A DNA stretch of 64,000 nt from Clostridia bacterium (GTDB lineage: Bacteria; Bacillota; Clostridia; Oscillospirales; Acutalibacteraceae): positions 62,001 to 126,000 of the forward strand of contig JAKSQP010000001.1 of the NCBI GenBank assembly GCA_024404025.1. Direction: 5' to 3'. Within the stretch, counting starts at the first letter, position 1. Each line of letters begins with the position of its first letter. Position numbers and translations under genes: made by a program. Shown piece by piece: positions 59,455 to 64,000 of the stretch. The notes under the pieces are model-generated. The model searched no databases, was not told the DNA's origin, and was given only the letters and a program-made list of their open reading frames with translations.

Positions 59455-60570
59455 TTAATATCTTCCGAAGTTCTGAATTGCAGCCATAACTGTTCTCATG
59501 CTTGTCAGCAGGGAGCCGTTGTTGATCGAGCCGGCTGTTGAAAGATTCAGTCCTCTTATGTCATCAACTTTTGCCTCTTCGCAGTCACGCTTTATTTCTG
59601 CGATGATTTTTTCGTCATCATTGCTCATAAAAGTAAACGGAGCAAGGCAGCCGTCTATTCTTGTGGTTTTCATATATTTGCGGATTTTGTCAACCGTAAC
59701 GGTAGGCCCGAAATTGCAGCCGGTCAGATTGAGCCTGCCGAGTATCGGGAGCAAATGCTCCATTGCCGAATCGGAATGCTGAAATCTTTTGTCGCCCGGG
59801 TTCGGAGCGCAATGTTCAAAAACTTTTTTCAGAATCGGGTAACCGAACATCTCATACAGTTCGGGATTAAGAAGTGCGCAGTTGTCGTCATAGAATCCGA
59901 ATCCGCTGCTTGTGTCGGAATTTTCGGATTCCGACACAAAAATATCATAATAACCTATGATGACTTTTGCGATCGTGTCCGAAAAACGGGATGCAAGTTC
60001 GGGAGAATCATAGATAAGATAAATCAGATTTTCGGTTCCGAAAACGGATGTTGCAAGAGTAACGGGGCCTCTTATTCCCGAAAATTTTTCCGGCTTTTTG
60101 CCGTATTTTTCATAAATATATTTTTTCTTTTCTTCCCAGTCCGGCGGCAGGATGAATTCACGCAAATCAGTTCTGTCAATTTCATCCAGCTTCTTTTCAA
60201 GCTCGTCTTCGCTGTTTATCATGCCTTGAAGCCAGGTCGTTTTTCCGTCAAAAACATATTTTCCGCCGAAGACCTCGCCGATCTGACGGTAATCCGGAAA
60301 TTTGCTGTCGGCGGGGGCGGGGGGATTTTCGCCGAGAAGCTTTCTGCCGACGATTTTAAGCGCCTTTTCGTTATAGCGTTTGTTCAGTTCAAGCCTGCGC
60401 TCAGGCGGAGTATAGCCCCAGGGCTCTCCTTCTTCGCCGAGCTCGGCAAAAACGCATTCGCCGCTCATTCTTATTCCGAGGGCGACCTGCTTTGCGTTTT
60501 TTGAAAAGCAGTTTTCCTCGTGTGCGGTTTCTTCGTCTTTCCAGAATTGTTCCGTATCAAGATCAAGCAC
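59455..60570 (-). CDS. Uroporphyrinogen decarboxylase-family protein
   Basis: 371 residues from a GTG at 60570 with GGGGAAG upstream. The URO-D barrel contains FRGPVTLATSVFG-like sequence (SGIRGPVTLATSVFG near 167-181), the FGFYDDNCALLNPELYEMFG segment near 221 and the HSDSAMEHLLPIL stretch. Members not in a heme operon are often corrinoid or other methyltransferases (MtaA/CmuA type). No heme gene is near it, so a methyltransferase role is likelier, but is inference. Confidence 0.7.
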   Translation of the reverse strand: MLDLDTEQFWKDEETAHEENCFSKNAKQVALGIRMSGECVFAELGEEGEPWGYTPPERRLELNKRYNEKALKIVGRKLLGENPPAPADSKFPDYRQIGEVFGGKYVFDGKTTWLQGMINSEDELEKKLDEIDRTDLREFILPPDWEEKKKYIYEKYGKKPEKFSGIRGPVTLATSVFGTENLIYLIYDSPELASRFSDTIAKVIIGYYDIFVSESENSDTSSGFGFYDDNCALLNPELYEMFGYPILKKVFEHCAPNPGDKRFQHSDSAMEHLLPILGRLNLTGCNFGPTVTVDKIRKYMKTTRIDGCLAPFTFMSNDDEKIIAEIKRDCEEAKVDDIRGLNLSTAGSINNGSLLTSMRTVMAAIQNFGRY

Positions 60571-60750
60571 ATTATCACTTCCCCTAATATCTTGCCGGAA
60601 TTATATCATATTTTGAATGATTTTACAATGATGAAAAACGGTTTTGTAAAAAATTTCAAAACAAGTAGAAAAATCCTCTATAATATGATATAATTCAAAA
60701 ATATAATCAGTCTTCATTGAGAATATAGATTTATTTCAGGAGGATTCGAG

Positions 60751-62742
60751 ATGATTTTTGATAAAAGCAGAAAAGTTTTTCCGATGATAACCGCCGTTAT
60801 CGGTGTGGTTGTTTTTGCCGCAATATTTATTTTGAGGCTTAACCTTGCGGCGGTTGCGGGCGCTGCATATATGTGCATTATGTCTGCGCTGATAATTCTT
60901 GCTCTTATAATCAAAAAGAAGATTTATCTCGGCAATGTTATCGGCTACGGCGCACCCGGCCTCGGAATAATCCTTTACTATACGATTTTCGGAGCCGATT
61001 CGGGATTCGGTGCTTTCACGAGCGGACTCGCCGGATTCAAATCGGCTGAACATACCTTGTTTACTCATTGGTCTGCGCTCCCCGTAAGAGCGGCGGGCAA
61101 TATTCTTATTGCCGCTCCGTGGATCATCGTGCTTTCCCTGTTCATTTTTTCCGCATTGAAAAAGAACGGAACAAAAAAGATCCTTCCGTCCGTATTGAGT
61201 GTTATGCTTGCCGCAACAACCGTTCTCTATGTGCTGACGATGAATCTTCGCTCCATACCCAACACGAAGCGTATGTGGGAAGGACATGATGATTATCTGC
61301 GAGGCGTTGATGAACATAAAGCAGACAGCCCCAATGTGCTTTTCATTCTTATGGACGATATGGGCTGGGGAGATATTTCGGCTAACGGTGCAATTTATGA
61401 AACCCCCAACTTTGACCGTATATGTGACGAAGGCGTAAGCTTTGATAATTTTTATTCAAGCTATTCGGTCTGTTCTCCCGCAAGATTTGCGGCGATGACC
61501 GGCAGATATCCTTTCAGAGGCTTTGCGGATAATGTTATGTATCCGACAGTGGACTGCTTCTCTCCGTTTGCAGCCACCAGACTTTTCAATTCAATTGAAA
61601 TGGGTGCAAACTGTGACGGTATGCTCGGCGACGAAATAACAATTGCAGAGGTGTTCCAGAATGCCGGTTACGACACCGCCTGCTTCGGCAAATGGCATCT
61701 CGGCGATTATGATGAATATCTTCCCACAAATCAGGGCTTTGATTATTTCTACGGAAGCCATTATGTAAACGATATGAAGCCGTTTTATCATGTCAGCGAG
61801 GAAGACGGCGAATATGAAATCGTTCACGGAACAGACGAACTCAAGGATCAGAGCAGGGCAACGGAATGGATCAACGAAGAAATGTTCTCGTGGCTTGATG
61901 AAGAACTTAAAAATGATGATCCTTTCTTTATCTATTATTCATCTCCGTGGCCTCATGCTCCCGTTTATGCGGGCGATGATTTTGACGGAAAATCCGGCAT
62001 GGGAACTTATGTTGACTGCGTTACCGAGGTCGATTATTATCTCGGCCTCCTGTTTGAAAAGCTTGAAGCCGCAGGCGAGCTTGACGATACGATAATTGTT
62101 TTCACCAGCGATAACGGACCCGCTCTCGAAGGTTCGACCGGAGAATTGAGAGGCGGAAAATATCTTGCTTATGAAGGCGGCCAGAAGGTCCCGTTTGCGA
62201 TCCGCTGGGGCAACAATTCGGGAATATGGGAGGCGGGATCGACCCGTTCGCAGAGCGCAACTCTTGTTGACCTTTTCCCGACGCTGATTGACCTTTGCGG
62301 AATTTCGGGCGGAGGAAATGAAAGCTATCTGCCTGCCGACAGAACAATTGACGGCATTTCGATGCTTCCCGTTCTTAAAGATGACAGCGTTATCCACACA
62401 AGCGAAAACCCGATTCTCTATATGAAGCGTGAAAAGCTGAAAGCGATTCAGTATACCGTTCCGTCAAGTGAGATCCTTGCCCGTGAAGAATATAAAAATT
62501 ATGATTATAAAGTGCTGAAAGAAAACGAATATATTGATTTCAAGTATTTTCAGCGTATTCAGAACGATAACTCAGCGTTCTTTGATAAATTCCGCAAAAA
62601 CTGGCTTCATATTCTTTCCGATGATGCAGGAGAAAACTATAACAGAACTCCGGTTTATCCTACTGTTTCAAAAGAAATGAGCGATAAAATGGATTCGATC
62701 ATGAGCGAATTCAAGACGAATCGCAGAGGAATGGTAAGGTGA
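60751..62742 (+). CDS. Membrane-anchored sulfatase (formylglycine type)
   Basis: 663 residues. The first ~165 residues hold four or five membrane segments. The sulfatase catalytic domain starts near NVLFILMDDMGWGDIS (about 192), with CSPAR at 241-245 whose Cys is converted to formylglycine, then GKWHLGDY near 314 and FTSDNGPALEGS near 450. The anchor-plus-sulfatase layout resembles LtaS-like lipid-anchored enzymes, but the CxPxR motif marks a true sulfatase, not an LtaS Thr enzyme. It would desulfate external glycans or host sulfated compounds. The maturase follows 4 bases later. Confidence 0.88.
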   Translation: MIFDKSRKVFPMITAVIGVVVFAAIFILRLNLAAVAGAAYMCIMSALIILALIIKKKIYLGNVIGYGAPGLGIILYYTIFGADSGFGAFTSGLAGFKSAEHTLFTHWSALPVRAAGNILIAAPWIIVLSLFIFSALKKNGTKKILPSVLSVMLAATTVLYVLTMNLRSIPNTKRMWEGHDDYLRGVDEHKADSPNVLFILMDDMGWGDISANGAIYETPNFDRICDEGVSFDNFYSSYSVCSPARFAAMTGRYPFRGFADNVMYPTVDCFSPFAATRLFNSIEMGANCDGMLGDEITIAEVFQNAGYDTACFGKWHLGDYDEYLPTNQGFDYFYGSHYVNDMKPFYHVSEEDGEYEIVHGTDELKDQSRATEWINEEMFSWLDEELKNDDPFFIYYSSPWPHAPVYAGDDFDGKSGMGTYVDCVTEVDYYLGLLFEKLEAAGELDDTIIVFTSDNGPALEGSTGELRGGKYLAYEGGQKVPFAIRWGNNSGIWEAGSTRSQSATLVDLFPTLIDLCGISGGGNESYLPADRTIDGISMLPVLKDDSVIHTSENPILYMKREKLKAIQYTVPSSEILAREEYKNYDYKVLKENEYIDFKYFQRIQNDNSAFFDKFRKNWLHILSDDAGENYNRTPVYPTVSKEMSDKMDSIMSEFKTNRRGMVR

Positions 62743-62746
62743 TATA

Positions 62747-63832
62747 ATGCCTCCGCTTTCAATAATGATAAAGCCTGCGTCAAGTCTGTGCAATATGCGG
62801 TGCCGATATTGCTTTTATCACGATGTTTCAAATATCCGTGAGGTCAAAAGCTTCGGAATCATGACGGAAAGCACGGCTGAAAGTCTGATAAAAAAAGCGT
62901 TTGAATTTGCAGACGGTGAAAGCGTTGCCTTTGCTTTTCAGGGCGGCGAGCCGCTGATTGCCGGCATTGATTATTTTAAAAAATTTGTAAGTCATGTGAA
63001 AAAGCTCAATAAGAAAAACAGCGTTGTTTATTTCGGCTTGCAGACCAACGGCACTCTTGTTACCGATGAATGGGCACGGTTTTTCGGCGAAAACGGGTTC
63101 CTTATCGGGCTGAGTCTGGACGGGGATTATAAATATAACAAATTCCGCATTGATGCCGACGGAAACAATGCCTATGAAAAGATAATTGCCGCTTCGGAAA
63201 TTCTCAAAGCCCGTAATGTTGAATTCAATATTCTCACCGTTTTGACGGGTTACTGCGCAGATAATATTGATGCGGTTTATAAATCGCTGACCCGCAAAGG
63301 CTTTAAATATCTTCAGTTTATTCCGTGCCTTCGTTCGTTCGGAGATAAATCGGAAAACGAAATGTATATGACGAACAGACAGTATGCCAAATTCCTCATT
63401 CACGGGTTTAATGCCTATGTTAAGGATTATGTCCGGGGCGATTACACAAGCGTAAGATATTTTGATAATCTTGTCTGCCTTTTTCTCGGCAGGCCTGCCG
63501 AGCAGTGCGGAGTCTGCGGACATTGTATGCACCAGTTTGTTGTTGAAGGCAACGGCAATGTTTACCCCTGCGATTTTTACTGCGTGGATGAATGGCTGCT
63601 CGGAAACATTAACTACAGCGATTTCGATAAGATTGCCCATTCCGATAAAGCTGAGGAATTTCTGCGGGAAAGTCTGAAAGCGGATGAAAAATGCAGGGAG
63701 TGCAGATTCTATCCTCTCTGCAGGGGCGGCGGCTGCAAGCGAATGAAGAATGACCGCAATTACTGCGAAGCATACAAGGCGTTTTTTAACAGCTGTCTTC
63801 CGCTTTTCAGAGTGTTCATCGGCGAAAAATAA
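62747..63832 (+). CDS. Anaerobic sulfatase-maturating enzyme (radical SAM, anSME)
   Basis: 361 residues. The radical-SAM Cys triad is C15, C19 and C22 (CNMRCRYC), followed by the QGGEPL segment near 65. The C-terminal SPASM-type region holds more Cys pairs (CGVCGHCMHQF at ~256, CRECRFYPLCRGGGCKRM at ~320) for auxiliary clusters. It oxidises the Cys of the CSPAR motif of the adjacent sulfatase to formylglycine without oxygen. AAGGTG is 7 bases upstream of the ATG; the pair is one operon. Confidence 0.93.
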   Translation: MPPLSIMIKPASSLCNMRCRYCFYHDVSNIREVKSFGIMTESTAESLIKKAFEFADGESVAFAFQGGEPLIAGIDYFKKFVSHVKKLNKKNSVVYFGLQTNGTLVTDEWARFFGENGFLIGLSLDGDYKYNKFRIDADGNNAYEKIIAASEILKARNVEFNILTVLTGYCADNIDAVYKSLTRKGFKYLQFIPCLRSFGDKSENEMYMTNRQYAKFLIHGFNAYVKDYVRGDYTSVRYFDNLVCLFLGRPAEQCGVCGHCMHQFVVEGNGNVYPCDFYCVDEWLLGNINYSDFDKIAHSDKAEEFLRESLKADEKCRECRFYPLCRGGGCKRMKNDRNYCEAYKAFFNSCLPLFRVFIGEK

Positions 63833-63838
63833 TATGTA

Positions 63839-63867
63839 TTGCTATTATATAGAAAATCTGTTATAAT
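63839..63867 (+). promoter_or_regulatory. Promoter of the rfbA-like gene
   Basis: TTGCTA at 63839-63844, 17 bases, TATAAT at 63862-63867. The leader before the ATG is about 80 bases, without an obvious structure. Confidence 0.65.
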
Positions 63868-63954
63868 CGGACAGAAGACAACCGCCGAAAACATACCGGA
63901 TTCCGAAAATGAATATAACGGAACGCTTTATATAAACTAACACCGGAGGAAGAA

Positions 63955-64000
63955 ATGAAAGGTATTATATTAGCCGGAGGCGCCGGCACAAGATTATACC
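63955..64000 (+). CDS. Nucleotidyltransferase start (rfbA-like), cut by the window end
   Basis: Only 15 codons are visible after GGAGGAAGAA: MKGIILAGGAGTRLY. This is the glucose-1-phosphate thymidylyltransferase (RmlA/RfbA) nucleotide loop LAGGAGTRL. It would open a dTDP-rhamnose or related sugar-nucleotide operon, but this cannot be confirmed here. Confidence 0.6.
   Translation, partial: MKGIILAGGAGTRLY

Noticed and set aside
59455..60570. Heme biosynthesis hemE
   Set aside because: No heme gene is near; the family also contains methyltransferases, so the heme role is not supported.
60751..62742. Lipoteichoic acid synthase (LtaS)
   Set aside because: The layout of N-terminal helices plus sulfatase fold fits, but the CSPAR formylglycine motif and the adjacent maturase show a true sulfatase.

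Overview
The window reads as a chromosomal segment of an anaerobic, gut-type Clostridia bacterium, most like an uncultured Oscillospiraceae/Ruminococcaceae. The lineage call is inference. It rests on moderate GC content, strong AGGAGG ribosome sites, TTGACA/TATAAT promoters, Firmicutes-type genes (class 2 GalT, YlmH, TrpR-like YerC, FemAB, a PrpC-type phosphatase, PBP, an NPATG surface anchor), an anaerobic sulfatase-maturating radical SAM enzyme, and a two-gene minimal SUF-type Fe-S system. There is no rRNA operon, no CRISPR array and no intact transposase.

Layout. 1-4.7 kb: SPFH protein (cut by the edge), a CE1-like esterase, a split ChrA pair, a DUF218 protein and an XRE regulator. 4.7-14.2 kb: an accessory block with a secreted LCAT-like lipase, a ChbG/YdjC deacetylase, two GPH-type transporters (one with a long soluble tail), two PHP/CehA-type metallohydrolases and a damaged BspA-like LRR gene. 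14.2-25.7 kb: phospholipid synthase, acetyltransferase, tRNA-Val, the YlmH/CE15-like/flavin reductase operon, the SmsCB pair, zinc-ribbon membrane proteins, a lipoprotein + SDR operon, tRNA-Thr, an acyltransferase and an AAC(3)-family enzyme. 25.7-27.3 kb: two exact 217-bp repeats carrying the 3' end of tRNA-Ser, two tRNA-Ser genes, a 34-bp perfect palindrome, four degenerate 37-bp repeats and two inverted repeats in front of an XRE gene that is translationally coupled to a GH29 fucosidase. 29-36 kb: ArsC-like protein, CCA-adding enzyme, FemAB transferase and a 1303-residue surface protein. 36-41 kb: a non-coding region with a MITE-like element, LacX-like epimerase, DapA-family aldolase, a PP2C phosphatase with a Thr-rich tail, and a lipase. 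41-55.9 kb: mostly housekeeping (USP-like, recG, peptide-binding lipoprotein, tcdA, ychF, PBP, acyl-CoA ligase, galT, an unknown membrane protein, YerC-like, methyltransferase, hslO, two tRNA-Leu). 56-64 kb: a probably acquired Vat/XAT acetyltransferase next to decayed DNA, a secreted membrane-anchored PHP protein, a headless gene fragment, a UroD-family protein, a membrane-anchored sulfatase with its maturase, and the first codons of an rfbA-like gene.

How it works together. The fucosidase, sulfatase plus maturase, CE15-like esterase, LacX/DapA-type sugar enzymes, GPH symporters and PHP enzymes point to foraging on host or plant glycans and other esterified or phosphorylated compounds. The cell-surface genes fit a Gram-positive wall. 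The most unusual signals are the tRNA-Ser-derived tandem repeats, the palindrome plus 37-bp repeat block, the MITE-like element, the damaged LRR gene with an apparent ATA start, the PHP/GPH block, and the surface protein with an internal membrane hairpin.
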